Origin: Selenomonas sp.
GTDB lineage: Bacteria; Bacillota; Negativicutes; Selenomonadales; Selenomonadaceae
Assembly: GCA_022482925.1 (NCBI GenBank)
Contig: JAKVOG010000002.1
Span: 1-64,000 of the forward strand
DNA length: 64,000 bases
Reading direction: 5' to 3'
Positions 17,365 to 26,237 of the stretch are shown one piece after another. Position 1 is the stretch's first letter; every line of letters begins with the position of its first letter. The notes beneath the pieces are model-generated. The model worked only from the letters and a program-made list of their open reading frames with translations. It did not search any database and was not told where the DNA came from. The translations under genes were made by a program, and so were the position numbers.

Positions 17365-18246
17365 ATGCGTGTTGTAAAAATGAAAGGCGGATTGGGAAAT
17401 CAGTTATTTCAGTATGCTTTTGGCTTAAACTTGCAAAATGAATATAATGATCAGGTTAAATACGATTTTTCTGCGTATAAGTGGAGGATGGATGATCTAA
17501 TACGACAGCCTAGAATATTGAATTTTGATTGTTCTATTGACACTGCAACAGAAACCGAATTATCTGATATATGTATAATTAAACATAGGGGAGATATATT
17601 ATCAAAGTCATATAAGTTCGGAATCCTAATAGAATGCCTATTAAATAAAAGGTATTTATTTAGTAGGTCATGTGAATATATTCCTTTGGATAAAATAAAA
17701 AAATATAATTTTTTTGATGGGTATTGGCAATCTTGGAGATATGCTTATGCTGTAGAAAGTATATTGAGAAAGAACCTAGAAAATAAAAAGATATCAATCA
17801 GTACAAAAAAAATAGCTAAACAAATGAATAAAGAGGAATCGGTTTTTATTGGAATTAGGCGCGGAGATTATATTAATGATTCAAAGAATAGAAAAAAATA
17901 TGGGTTAATGGAGAATGAATACTATCTTAATGCAATGAAGTACATATCAGATAGAATTGATAATCCGGTTTTTTATATATTTTCAAATGATATATGCTGG
18001 GTTAAAAAAAATGTTAATTTTAGAAAATATAATATAAAATATAGGGAAAAAGAATTACAGATAAATGATTTTGAAGAATTTATTCTTATGTCAAATTGTA
18101 GGCATGCAATTATAGCAAATAGCACCTATTATTGGTGGGGAGCATGGATGATAGAGAATAAAGGTAAAATTATTATTGCGCCTAAACATTGGTTCGCAGA
18201 TGGCACATCGGATGATTTAGTTCCCCCTGAGTGGATAAAATTATAA
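17365..18246 (+). CDS. Alpha-1,2-fucosyltransferase (GT11 family)
   Basis: Transfers L-fucose from GDP-fucose. GT11 signatures in order: MKGGLGNQLFQYAFGLNL at residues 5-22, VFIGIRRGDYIND near residue 165 (the HxRRGDY-type donor motif) and IANSTYYWWGAWM near residue 250. The length of 293 residues is normal. The donor can be made by manC, gmd and fcl 5-9 kb downstream, which supports the call. The strict 1,2 linkage is family knowledge, not shown here. Very AT-rich. Confidence 0.92.
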   Translation: MRVVKMKGGLGNQLFQYAFGLNLQNEYNDQVKYDFSAYKWRMDDLIRQPRILNFDCSIDTATETELSDICIIKHRGDILSKSYKFGILIECLLNKRYLFSRSCEYIPLDKIKKYNFFDGYWQSWRYAYAVESILRKNLENKKISISTKKIAKQMNKEESVFIGIRRGDYINDSKNRKKYGLMENEYYLNAMKYISDRIDNPVFYIFSNDICWVKKNVNFRKYNIKYREKELQINDFEEFILMSNCRHAIIANSTYYWWGAWMIENKGKIIIAPKHWFADGTSDDLVPPEWIKL

Positions 18247-18393
18247 AATCATAAATTATGATAAAATGCCTTGAAATTTTCTTTAAAATTAACGAGATAG
18301 AACAGAGAGATTCTATTTAATAATAAGAATATCAATGGCTAGTTGGTGATTAGCAAAATAAGACGTGTATTTTTATTGATACTATAGGGGAAT

Positions 18394-19329
18394 ATGGAAA
18401 TGATTTGCGTGATGATGTCAACATACAATGGGGAAAAATATATTTATGAACAAATTGATTCAATTATTAATCAAAAAGCAGAAGACATATTACTTCTAAT
18501 TAGAGATGATGGATCAGTCGATAGAACGAAAGAAATTATAAATTCGTTTATTGGTAATTTGCCTAATAAAAGGGAGATTATATTATTAGAAGGCGATAAT
18601 ATCGGCGTAGAACGTAGTTTTTATGAACTTATATATTATGCAAAGAGAAAAATAAAAAAGTGCCAATATTATGCCTTCGCTGATCAAGATGATGTTTGGA
18701 ATGAGAATAAATTATTAGTTGCAAGCAAAATATTGGGTACAATGTCATACAATGATCCTAATTTATATTTTTCCAATTTGAAAGTTGTAGATGAAAATTT
18801 AAAATTTATGGGATATAAGTTTAAAAGGGGGTATGTGAAAAATAGCAAAGAATTTATAGTATCGGAAATGTGTGCCTGGGGTTGTACTTGTGTTTTTAAC
18901 TATATGGCATTAAAGGAAATTAGCAGAATTCAGTATTCGTATTTTTTAGCACATGATAACTGGATTTTATGGGTATGTGCATTTTGTGGAAATTTACATT
19001 ATGATTACAATTCATATATACTATATAGACAACATAAAGATAATGCGAGTGGTCAAATTGTATTTGGAGTAAAAAAAATATTAAATGATATAAATAAAGT
19101 GTGTAATATATCTAATATGAGACCTGAGTGTGAGTTGAGAGCCAAACTTATCTTTGATATGTACAATGATAAATTGTCTTTTGCGGATAGAAATTTAATT
19201 AAAAAAATTGCGTTTTATAAAAAAACACCAATAAACCGAATAAAATTGCTGTTTGATTTAAATATTACTTCTGGGCATATAAGAAAAGAGATAGGACGCA
19301 GAATAAGAATAATGATTGGAGCAATTTAG
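18394..19329 (+). CDS. Family 2 glycosyltransferase (rhamnosyltransferase-like)
   Basis: A 311-residue GT2 enzyme. Seen: ICVMMSTYNGEKYIYEQIDS, LLIRDDGSVDRTKEII, NIGVERSFYELIYYA, YYAFADQDDVWNENKL with DQDD near residue 97, and FLAHDNWILWVCAF. The STYNG and ADQDDVW motifs are typical of WbbL/RgpB-type rhamnosyltransferases and relatives. No dTDP-rhamnose genes are in the window, so another donor is possible. It is followed by the GT4 gene after 2 bp. Confidence 0.87.
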   Translation: MEMICVMMSTYNGEKYIYEQIDSIINQKAEDILLLIRDDGSVDRTKEIINSFIGNLPNKREIILLEGDNIGVERSFYELIYYAKRKIKKCQYYAFADQDDVWNENKLLVASKILGTMSYNDPNLYFSNLKVVDENLKFMGYKFKRGYVKNSKEFIVSEMCAWGCTCVFNYMALKEISRIQYSYFLAHDNWILWVCAFCGNLHYDYNSYILYRQHKDNASGQIVFGVKKILNDINKVCNISNMRPECELRAKLIFDMYNDKLSFADRNLIKKIAFYKKTPINRIKLLFDLNITSGHIRKEIGRRIRIMIGAI

Positions 19330-19331
19330 CA

Positions 19332-20459
19332 ATGAAAGTTGTAGCGGTATTTCATGATAATGATATATATAGTGGGGCAACTAGATCATTTCTTAGTATT
19401 ATTGAATATTTTATAGAAAGTGGCATAGAAATTATAGCTATAGTTCCTCATAAATCTGGTGATTTGACTTATTATTTAAAAAAAAATGGCATAGAAGTTG
19501 TACAGGGAGTTTATGGTGGGGCGACGTTTCAAAAAGGAGTTGGCCTTCAAACATTTACTAATTATTTTATTAGTATAATGAAAATGATAATATCTGCATT
19601 ATGGTGCGTAAAAATATATTTTAAGTTGCGGAAAGAAAACATTGATTGGATATATACTAATACATCAACATTATATGTAGGCGCATGGCTGTCTATCATT
19701 TTAGGAGCTAAACATATTTGGCATTTTAGAGAATTTGGATTGTTAGATCAAAATTTCAATAGGATATTTCCTAGTATGTTTATTTATTTAGCAAAAAAAT
19801 CTAGTTATGTCATTGTTATTTCTAATGCATTAAAAGCGTTTTATAAAGAAAAATATCATATTAATAAAAATGTATTGATGTTATACAATGATATTAGTAA
19901 AATGGACGAAATAGAACATAAAAGTCATAAGGGATTGAATATATTAATTACTGGTACAATATCAGAAGGGAAAGGTCAGAAAATAGCAATTGACGCTATG
20001 AAAAAAATAGATGATGATGAAATTAGACTTTATATTGCAGGTAAAATAAATAGATATGCTAGGCAGTTGATGTCCTATGTTAATAAAGAAAATATAAATA
20101 ATATTGAGTTCTGTGGATTTGTTAAAGATATGCATTTGCTCAGACGTAATATAGATATCTCGGTAGTGTGTTCGGCAAGTGAAGCATTTGGACGAACTAT
20201 TATAGAAGATATGTTATCTGGTATATTAGTTATAGGAAACAATGCTGGTGCAGTACCCGAGCTTTTAGAAAATAATCATGGTGTGATTTTTCAATACAAT
20301 GACGCTGATAAACTTGCAAAAGAAATAATTAATATTAAAGATAACTGGTCTAGTATGGGTCGTATGATTGATGGTGCTCGTAGTTATGCAAATAAGTTCA
20401 CAAGTAAATGCACTGCAAAAAAAATATGTAAATTGATATTATCGGAGGCAGAAGTGTGA
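19332..20459 (+). CDS. Family 4 glycosyltransferase
   Basis: A 375-residue GT-B-fold retaining transferase. The N-terminal half starts VFHDNDIYSGATRSFLSI and contains HIWHFREFGL; the C-terminal half has LITGTISEGKGQKIAIDAM, IEFCGFVKDM and the donor motif SASEAFGRTIIEDMLSG with the E-x7-E pair, then NNAGAVPELLE. Donors of this family are usually NDP-sugars with retention of configuration. It overlaps the Wzy gene by 4 bp (GTGA). Confidence 0.9.
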   Translation: MKVVAVFHDNDIYSGATRSFLSIIEYFIESGIEIIAIVPHKSGDLTYYLKKNGIEVVQGVYGGATFQKGVGLQTFTNYFISIMKMIISALWCVKIYFKLRKENIDWIYTNTSTLYVGAWLSIILGAKHIWHFREFGLLDQNFNRIFPSMFIYLAKKSSYVIVISNALKAFYKEKYHINKNVLMLYNDISKMDEIEHKSHKGLNILITGTISEGKGQKIAIDAMKKIDDDEIRLYIAGKINRYARQLMSYVNKENINNIEFCGFVKDMHLLRRNIDISVVCSASEAFGRTIIEDMLSGILVIGNNAGAVPELLENNHGVIFQYNDADKLAKEIINIKDNWSSMGRMIDGARSYANKFTSKCTAKKICKLILSEAEV

Positions 20460-21787
20460 ACATTGTAATTATTATATTGACAAGTATCTTGTGTATATTT
20501 TGTTATAGACAAGATACTTGTGTTTATAATCCAGCTGGAGTGTATTCGTTATTTTGGTTAATGATGATGATTTTAGCATCATTTCAGTTTTATGATATAT
20601 ATGCTATTAGCGATGAGACATATATGCTTTCAGTTCTTAGCGTATGCTCTTTTATTGTTGGATATCACTTAAGAAAGATAATAAGATTCACGAGTGATGA
20701 AAATGATCAAATTAAATCCAGGCCAAGTGAAATTAATATAAAAAGATATTATATATTACTTGTTACTTGTTTAGTTTCAGTTTGGCAAAATTATGTTTTG
20801 ATTGGAGTGGTTTATTCACAAGGATTAAATATAGGGGCAGCATATCAGCTGATGGCTAGAGCTGTAACCGGACAGGCGGAAGAACTAGCAGATATTTATA
20901 CAGATATTGGGTCTCAGGTTCAACAATATATTGGATATCCGTTATTGTATTTATTAATTCCTATTTCAATATTATTATATTATAAAACTTTAAAAAAAAG
21001 GTATGTACTAATTGTATTATTGTTATTCTTGATAAGGTTTTTAGCCGATTTTAAGCGTACAATTTTGGTATTTATTATATTATTTTTTGCGTTTTATGCA
21101 GTGCTACTAAGAAAAAAAATTATGGTGATGGCACGAGAAAATCCATTGGTAAAAAGGAAACTAAAATATTTATCAGTTGCTTTATCTGCATTACTGTTAT
21201 TGACATTTGTTATTATTTCCGCTTTTCGAAGTGATGAAGTTGGCGAGTCATATAGTGTCTTTCAAAATTTCTATTATTATTATATTGGCTGTTTTAAACT
21301 GTTGGATATTCGAGTCGAAGAATGGGATTTGTTAAATATTGACCATACATTGGGGTTTACTACGTTTAGAGGAGTGATTGCACCATTTTTTGCTGGACTT
21401 AAATTGTTAACAGGTGTAGATGCATCAGGTGTGTTTGCTGATGCAACGTATTTGGTTAATTCATTACATAATTATGTAGTTTATATTTCTTCTGGTCATT
21501 TATATAATACATATACTACCAATATATTCCAATTCTATTGTGATGGTGGCTTACTAGGAGTTTGCGTTTTATCAATGATTTATGGATGGATATCATCTGC
21601 CTATTATAAAAAATATCGTGAAATAGGTGATGTACGAAGTATATTTAATTTTGGCTATTTTTTTTGCATATTTATTTTATTTACGAATATGCATATAAAT
21701 TCAATCGTTATATGTTACGTATGGCCGCTGATTTTGGAAAGGTTTATTTTTAAAAAAATAAGTGATGTAAATATGAAAAATAAATGA
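20456..21787 (+). CDS. wzy: O-antigen/capsule polymerase Wzy
   Basis: A 443-residue very hydrophobic protein with about 10-12 predicted membrane helices and a periplasmic loop near residues 270-350, the topology of Wzy polymerases. Wzy proteins share almost no sequence, so the call rests on topology, size and position between glycosyltransferase genes and Wzx/Wzz. A charged central segment (RSDEVGESYSVF) and the late LHNYVVYISSGHLYNTYTTN region are typical. It joins repeat units at the outer face of the membrane. GTG start overlapping the GT4 stop. Confidence 0.8.
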   Translation: MNIVIIILTSILCIFCYRQDTCVYNPAGVYSLFWLMMMILASFQFYDIYAISDETYMLSVLSVCSFIVGYHLRKIIRFTSDENDQIKSRPSEINIKRYYILLVTCLVSVWQNYVLIGVVYSQGLNIGAAYQLMARAVTGQAEELADIYTDIGSQVQQYIGYPLLYLLIPISILLYYKTLKKRYVLIVLLLFLIRFLADFKRTILVFIILFFAFYAVLLRKKIMVMARENPLVKRKLKYLSVALSALLLLTFVIISAFRSDEVGESYSVFQNFYYYYIGCFKLLDIRVEEWDLLNIDHTLGFTTFRGVIAPFFAGLKLLTGVDASGVFADATYLVNSLHNYVVYISSGHLYNTYTTNIFQFYCDGGLLGVCVLSMIYGWISSAYYKKYREIGDVRSIFNFGYFFCIFILFTNMHINSIVICYVWPLILERFIFKKISDVNMKNK

Positions 21788-21938
21788 TAGATTTAAGGCG
21801 TATTGGTGTGGTGTTTATGAAAATGATTTAATTCATAGAATAACTCCGTTAAATATTTCTACCAATATTAATTGTGATGCATTATAGTTTTACGATCAAT
21901 ATAGAAATGAGTAGTATTATATTAAATAAAATTTCTTC

Positions 21939-21970
21939 AAAACTTATAAAAATAAATTTTTATAAGTTTT
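21939..21970 (+). terminator. Hairpin downstream of wzy
   Basis: Perfect 14-bp stem AAAACTTATAAAAA (21939-21952) and TTTTTATAAGTTTT (21957-21970) with a 4-nt loop. It is AT-only in large part and lacks a separate T tail, so it may be a weak terminator that an antiterminator would override, or an element end. Confidence 0.5.
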
Positions 21971-22025
21971 CCGAATATCTACTACCATTGCCTTATTCCT
22001 ATCCTGTTATCAGAATTGTGTACTA

Positions 22026-22086
22026 ACTATAGGACGTTATAAGAATAGAATGTTAAAAAGATTTTATTCTTATAACGTCCTATAGT
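22026..22086. repeat. 21-bp perfect inverted repeat
   Basis: ACTATAGGACGTTATAAGAAT at 22026-22046 is repeated exactly in inverse orientation at 22066-22086 (20 of the 21 bases are ACTATAGGACGTTATAAGAA), with a 19-nt loop. There is no T run after it. It may be a structured RNA, a terminator without U tail or the end of a small mobile element. Confidence 0.7.
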
Positions 22087-22355
22087 ATATCTAATAAATT
22101 AAGGCATATTATATATATTATCATTTGCACGAATCGGTAGCTGTACATAATTGTTTTTAATTTATTATTATCAATTATGCCATATAAGATAATGAATGAT
22201 CTATTCAATATTAGCTTTTTTAAAATATTGGACGCTTATTAGGAATTGGTGGATTGCGCTTATATAGTATATATGTATTTTGTCGATTTTTGGAATGACT
22301 CAATATAAATGCTTTATATACAGGATACTAGTATACCTAACGGGGACACGTTGGC

Positions 22356-22794
22356 ATGCAGTATGAAGATAAAAGTGATGTTTTTTATAGTGAAAACTTG
22401 CTAATATTTAGATCGGTATCAATTTTATTGTCTAGTTTATGGTCGCATATGCGTATTTTACCTAATGGTTACAGGCAATATTTGTCATTCGGAAATTCAT
22501 TATCGTACTATATAGTTAGGAATATATGTGCTTTAATTGTAGTTATACTCATCATGGATTTGCTAATCATAAAAAACACATGACATATTATGCCTTTATG
22601 TATGATGCTGATTTTTCTATTTTTTTAAGCTGATTATTCTAGATGTGGTGCGTGATGGTCTTATCAGCGATTTTATGATTGTTATGTTGACGACGATTCT
22701 TGTGATTTGCATAGCTGAGTTTATTAGTTATTATTTTATCAATATTGGGGAAACCGTTAAATGGTTGACGACAATAAAGAAGGAGAGAAAATTT
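22356..22794 (+). pseudogene. Remnant of a membrane protein, possibly an acyltransferase
   Basis: Two open stretches of hydrophobic, protein-like sequence sit one after the other but out of frame and without a credible start: the first holds SILLSSLWSHMRILPNGYR and a helix ICALIVVILIMDLLI, the second holds [19 protein letters not shown] and runs in frame into gmd. The order helix-loop-helix with a basic tail resembles the C-terminus of O-acyltransferases, but the similarity is weak. The gmd start is set downstream at a proper ribosome-binding site, which leaves this as leftover sequence. Confidence 0.35.
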
Positions 22795-23874
22795 GTGTTG
22801 AGTAAAGCATTAATTACTGGTGTTACTGGTCAAGATGGTAGCTATCTTTCAGAGTTTTTACTTAAGAAAGGATATGAAGTTCACGGCATTATTCGTCGTT
22901 CATCGGTTACCTATCGGGAACGTATAACTCATCTAGAAGATAATCCACATTTTCATTTACACTATGGTGATTTGGGCGATTCGATGTCGTTGGTAAATAT
23001 CGTAGCAAGGGTTAAGCCAAATGAAATTTATAATCTTGCAGCGCAATCTCATGTGCAAGTTTCCTTTGATGTACCTGAGTTTACGGCAGATATTGATGCG
23101 ACTGGTGTGTTACGAGTGCTGGAGGCAGTGCGGCTGACAGGTCTTGCTAATAGGTGTCGTATCTATCAGGCATCGACATCTGAACTTTATGGTAAAGTTG
23201 AGGAAGTGCCGCAGAATGAGAATACTCCGTTTCATCCATATTCTCCATATGCGGTAGCGAAGCAGTATGGCTTTTGGATTACGAAGGAATATCGTGAAGC
23301 ATATGGAATGTTCGCGTGCTCGGGGATTCTTTTTAATCATGAGAGCGAACGTCGTGGAGAGACTTTTGTTACACGAAAGATCTCTTTGGCGGCGACGCGT
23401 ATTGCACGGGGAATGCAGGAAAAAGTATATCTTGGAAACCTAGATAGTTTACGTGATTGGGGCTATGCGAAGGACTACGTGGAGTGTATGTGGCTGATCT
23501 TACAGCATAAAAAGCCAGAAGATTTTGTTATTGCGACGGGTGTTCAGCACAGCGTACGTGAGTTTTGTCAACTGGCATTTCATTATGTGGGCATTGAACT
23601 TGAGTTCAAGGGTAAGGGGATGGATGAGAAAGGTTATGATAGGTCATCTGGCAAGATTCTAGTCGAGGTCAGTCCAGATTTTTATCGTCCAACAGATGTA
23701 GTTAATCTTTGGGGCGATCCAACAAAAGCAAAGACGGAACTGGGGTGGAATCCGATTAAGACTAGTTTTGAGGAACTAGTGCGTATTATGGTTGAGCATG
23801 ATATGCAGAAGGTAGATGTAGAGTGTGTCAAGAAGAACATTAAAGACAATTGTGAAAAATATATTGTGAAATAA
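22795..23874 (+). CDS. gmd: GDP-mannose 4,6-dehydratase
   Basis: First step from GDP-mannose to GDP-L-fucose. A 359-residue extended short-chain dehydrogenase: NAD-binding [50 protein letters not shown], the catalytic S/T and E in [10 protein letters not shown], and the YxxxK motif in [31 protein letters not shown] is also diagnostic. GTG 22795 (or TTG 22798) follows AGGAGAG, so the frame upstream is excluded. GC is higher than in the preceding cassette. Confidence 0.95.
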   Translation: MLSKALITGVTGQDGSYLSEFLLKKGYEVHGIIRRSSVTYRERITHLEDNPHFHLHYGDLGDSMSLVNIVARVKPNEIYNLAAQSHVQVSFDVPEFTADIDATGVLRVLEAVRLTGLANRCRIYQASTSELYGKVEEVPQNENTPFHPYSPYAVAKQYGFWITKEYREAYGMFACSGILFNHESERRGETFVTRKISLAATRIARGMQEKVYLGNLDSLRDWGYAKDYVECMWLILQHKKPEDFVIATGVQHSVREFCQLAFHYVGIELEFKGKGMDEKGYDRSSGKILVEVSPDFYRPTDVVNLWGDPTKAKTELGWNPIKTSFEELVRIMVEHDMQKVDVECVKKNIKDNCEKYIVK

Positions 23875-23890
23875 AAAGAGGCAAATCATT

Positions 23891-24835
23891 ATGATGGAAA
23901 AGAATTCAAAGATCTATGTGGCTGGTCATCGCGGTATGGTTGGATCGGCTATTTGTCGTGAGTTGGAACGTCAGGGATATCATAATATCATTACACGTAC
24001 ACATAGGGAAATGGATCTTACACGACAAGAAGCTGTGGAAAAGTTCTTTGCAGAGGAGAAGCCGGAATATGTGTTTTTGGCTGCAGCAAAGGTAGGTGGC
24101 ATTATGGGCAATGCGACCGCCAAGGCGGATTTTATGTATGATAATATGATATTGGAGATGAATGTTATCCATGCGGCTTGGCTGAATGGTTGCAAAAAGT
24201 TGGAATTTCTAGGTAGTTCATGCATCTATCCACGGTTTGCTGAGCAACCGATGAAAGAGGAATGTCTGCTAACTTCCGCGTTAGAGCAGACAAATGAAGC
24301 TTATGCGTTAGCAAAAATCAGTGGATTAAAATACTGTGAATACCTGAATGGTCAGTATGGTACGGACTATATCTCTGTGATGCCGACAAACCTTTATGGG
24401 CCGAATGATAATTATCATCCGATACATAGTCATGTATTACCAGCTCTGATTCGTCGGTTTCATGAGGCAAAAGAACAAGGATTGACTTCGGTTACTTGTT
24501 GGGGCGATGGTTCGCCATTGCGTGAGTTTCTGTATGTTGATGACCTGGCTAATCTTTGTGTATTCTTAATGAATAGTTACAGTGGTAACGAGACTGTGAA
24601 TGCGGGTACTGGTAAGGAACTAACTATTAAGAAATTGACTGAAATTGTAGCAAAGATTGTGGGTTACAGAGGTAAAATCATCTGGGATCTATCGAAGCCA
24701 AATGGTACGCCACGAAAGCTTCTTGATGTGTCAAAGGCTGTGAAGTTAGGTTGGAAATATAGAACCAAATTGGAAGATGGTATCCGCTTAACTTATGATG
24801 ATTTTTTGCGGAACCCGATGCGGGCGGAGAGATGA
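23891..24835 (+). CDS. fcl: GDP-L-fucose synthase
   Basis: Epimerises and reduces GDP-4-keto-6-deoxymannose to GDP-L-fucose with NADPH. A 314-residue SDR: IYVAGHRGMVGSAICRELE, FLAAAKVGGIMGN, LEFLGSSCIYPRFAEQPMKE with the catalytic serine, YALAKISGLKYCE with YxxxK, and REFLYVDDLANLC. It follows gmd after 16 bp. Two adjacent ATGs (23891 and 23894) are possible starts. Confidence 0.95.
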   Translation: MMEKNSKIYVAGHRGMVGSAICRELERQGYHNIITRTHREMDLTRQEAVEKFFAEEKPEYVFLAAAKVGGIMGNATAKADFMYDNMILEMNVIHAAWLNGCKKLEFLGSSCIYPRFAEQPMKEECLLTSALEQTNEAYALAKISGLKYCEYLNGQYGTDYISVMPTNLYGPNDNYHPIHSHVLPALIRRFHEAKEQGLTSVTCWGDGSPLREFLYVDDLANLCVFLMNSYSGNETVNAGTGKELTIKKLTEIVAKIVGYRGKIIWDLSKPNGTPRKLLDVSKAVKLGWKYRTKLEDGIRLTYDDFLRNPMRAER

Positions 24836-24866
24836 TTGAGAGGTTTGATAGGAGGATTTGATATAG

Positions 24867-26222
24867 ATGAATCTGGTGCTTTTATCTGGTGGATCTGGTA
24901 AGCGACTCTGGCCGCTATCTAATGACGTACGCTCTAAGCAGTTTATCAAGATTTTTCATAAGGAGCAGATTGGTGCTAATGGCGAGTTGTATGAGTCGAT
25001 GGTGCAACGGATGTATCATCAGATAAAAAAGTTCGATGTTAATGCACAGGTGACGGTGGCAACCTCAAAGTCTCAGGTATCAACTATTAACAGTCAGATT
25101 GGTAAAAAGATCGGCATCTCTGTGGAACCGTGTTGTCGTGATACGTTTCCTGCAATCGCCCTTGCTGCGGCTTATTTGCATGATATTCAAGGTGTGAACT
25201 TGGATGAGTCTGTGGTAGTCTGCCCGGTTGACCCTTATGTTGAGGATGATTATTTTCTTGCGTTGCAGCAGTTGGGGAAGTTGGCTGAACAAGGAGAGGT
25301 AAATCTCTCATTGATGGGAATCCGGCCTACCTACCCATCAGAAAAATATGGCTATATTATACCGAAAACGAAAGATCGTGTGTCTATGGTTCGAGCTTTT
25401 GAAGAAAAGCCGAATGTTGAAACTGCGCAAGCGTATATCGCACAAGGAGCACTTTGGAATGGAGGTATCTTTGCGTGTCGGCTGAGGTATTTGTTGCATT
25501 GTGCACATGAGTTGCTGGATTTTGTTGATTATCAAGATTTATTCGCAAAATATGATACGGTGGAAAAAATTAGTTTTGACTATGCGGTGGTGGAGAAGGA
25601 ACCAGAAATTCAGGTCATGCGTTTTAATGGTATGTGGAAGGATCTTGGTACATGGAATACACTGACCGAGGCTATGGAGGAAAAATTTATTGGTCAAGTT
25701 CATTTGAATGAGGATTGCGAGAATACTCATGTAGTCAATGAGATGGATGTCCCGATTATTTGTATGGGCCTGAAAAATATTGTCGTGGCTGCAAGTCCGG
25801 AAGGCGTATTAGTCGCGGACAAGAAACAAAGTTCTTATATTAAGCCCTTGGTTGATAGGATTAATCAGCAGATTATGTTTGCTGAAAAATCGTGGGGAAG
25901 GTTTAGGGTTTTGGATGTGGAAGATGATAGTTTGACAATCAAGATTACGCTTCAGGCTGGACATCGGATGAATTATCATAGTCATGAGCGGCGTGATGAG
26001 GTTTGGAACGTTGTTTCTGGACAAGGGATGGTTATTGTCAATGATGAAAAACGTCAAGTGAGGTCTGGGGATGTAGTTAAACTTCCACAGGGGTGTCGAC
26101 ATATGCTGGTGGCAAAGACAGAATTGCAAGTTATTGAGGTGCAAATGGGTCAGGATATTGATGTACATGATAAACGTAAGTACCAACTGTGTTTTGATGA
26201 ATCTTTAACAATCAAATGTTGA
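24867..26222 (+). CDS. manC: Mannose-1-phosphate guanylyltransferase / mannose-6-phosphate isomerase
   Basis: Makes GDP-mannose for gmd. A 451-residue type II PMI-GMP: the N-terminal nucleotidyltransferase domain has LLSGGSGKRLWPLSNDVRSK, VCPVDPYVED, and FEEKPN/GALWNGGIFA; the C-terminal cupin domain has ITLQAGHRMNYHSHERRDE and GDVVKLPQGCRHML with metal-binding histidines. The two domains allow fructose-6-P-derived mannose-6-P and GDP-mannose synthesis, but the phosphomannomutase needed in between is not in the window. GGAGGATTTG precedes the ATG. Confidence 0.94.
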   Translation: MNLVLLSGGSGKRLWPLSNDVRSKQFIKIFHKEQIGANGELYESMVQRMYHQIKKFDVNAQVTVATSKSQVSTINSQIGKKIGISVEPCCRDTFPAIALAAAYLHDIQGVNLDESVVVCPVDPYVEDDYFLALQQLGKLAEQGEVNLSLMGIRPTYPSEKYGYIIPKTKDRVSMVRAFEEKPNVETAQAYIAQGALWNGGIFACRLRYLLHCAHELLDFVDYQDLFAKYDTVEKISFDYAVVEKEPEIQVMRFNGMWKDLGTWNTLTEAMEEKFIGQVHLNEDCENTHVVNEMDVPIICMGLKNIVVAASPEGVLVADKKQSSYIKPLVDRINQQIMFAEKSWGRFRVLDVEDDSLTIKITLQAGHRMNYHSHERRDEVWNVVSGQGMVIVNDEKRQVRSGDVVKLPQGCRHMLVAKTELQVIEVQMGQDIDVHDKRKYQLCFDESLTIKC

Positions 26223-26237
26223 TAGAGAGGGATTGAG

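Larger units (their letters stand above)
21788..22794. other. 1-kb gap after wzy with gene remnants
   Basis: No intact gene is supported. Two strong perfect hairpins lie at 21939-21970 and 22026-22086. Further on, coding-like pieces with membrane character appear at 22356-22583 (GYRQYLSFGNSLSYYIVRN then a hydrophobic helix) and 22645-22794 ([20 protein letters not shown], joined in frame to gmd). They look like the decayed C-terminal end of a membrane protein, possibly an acyltransferase, left by a past exchange at this point. Confidence 0.5.
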
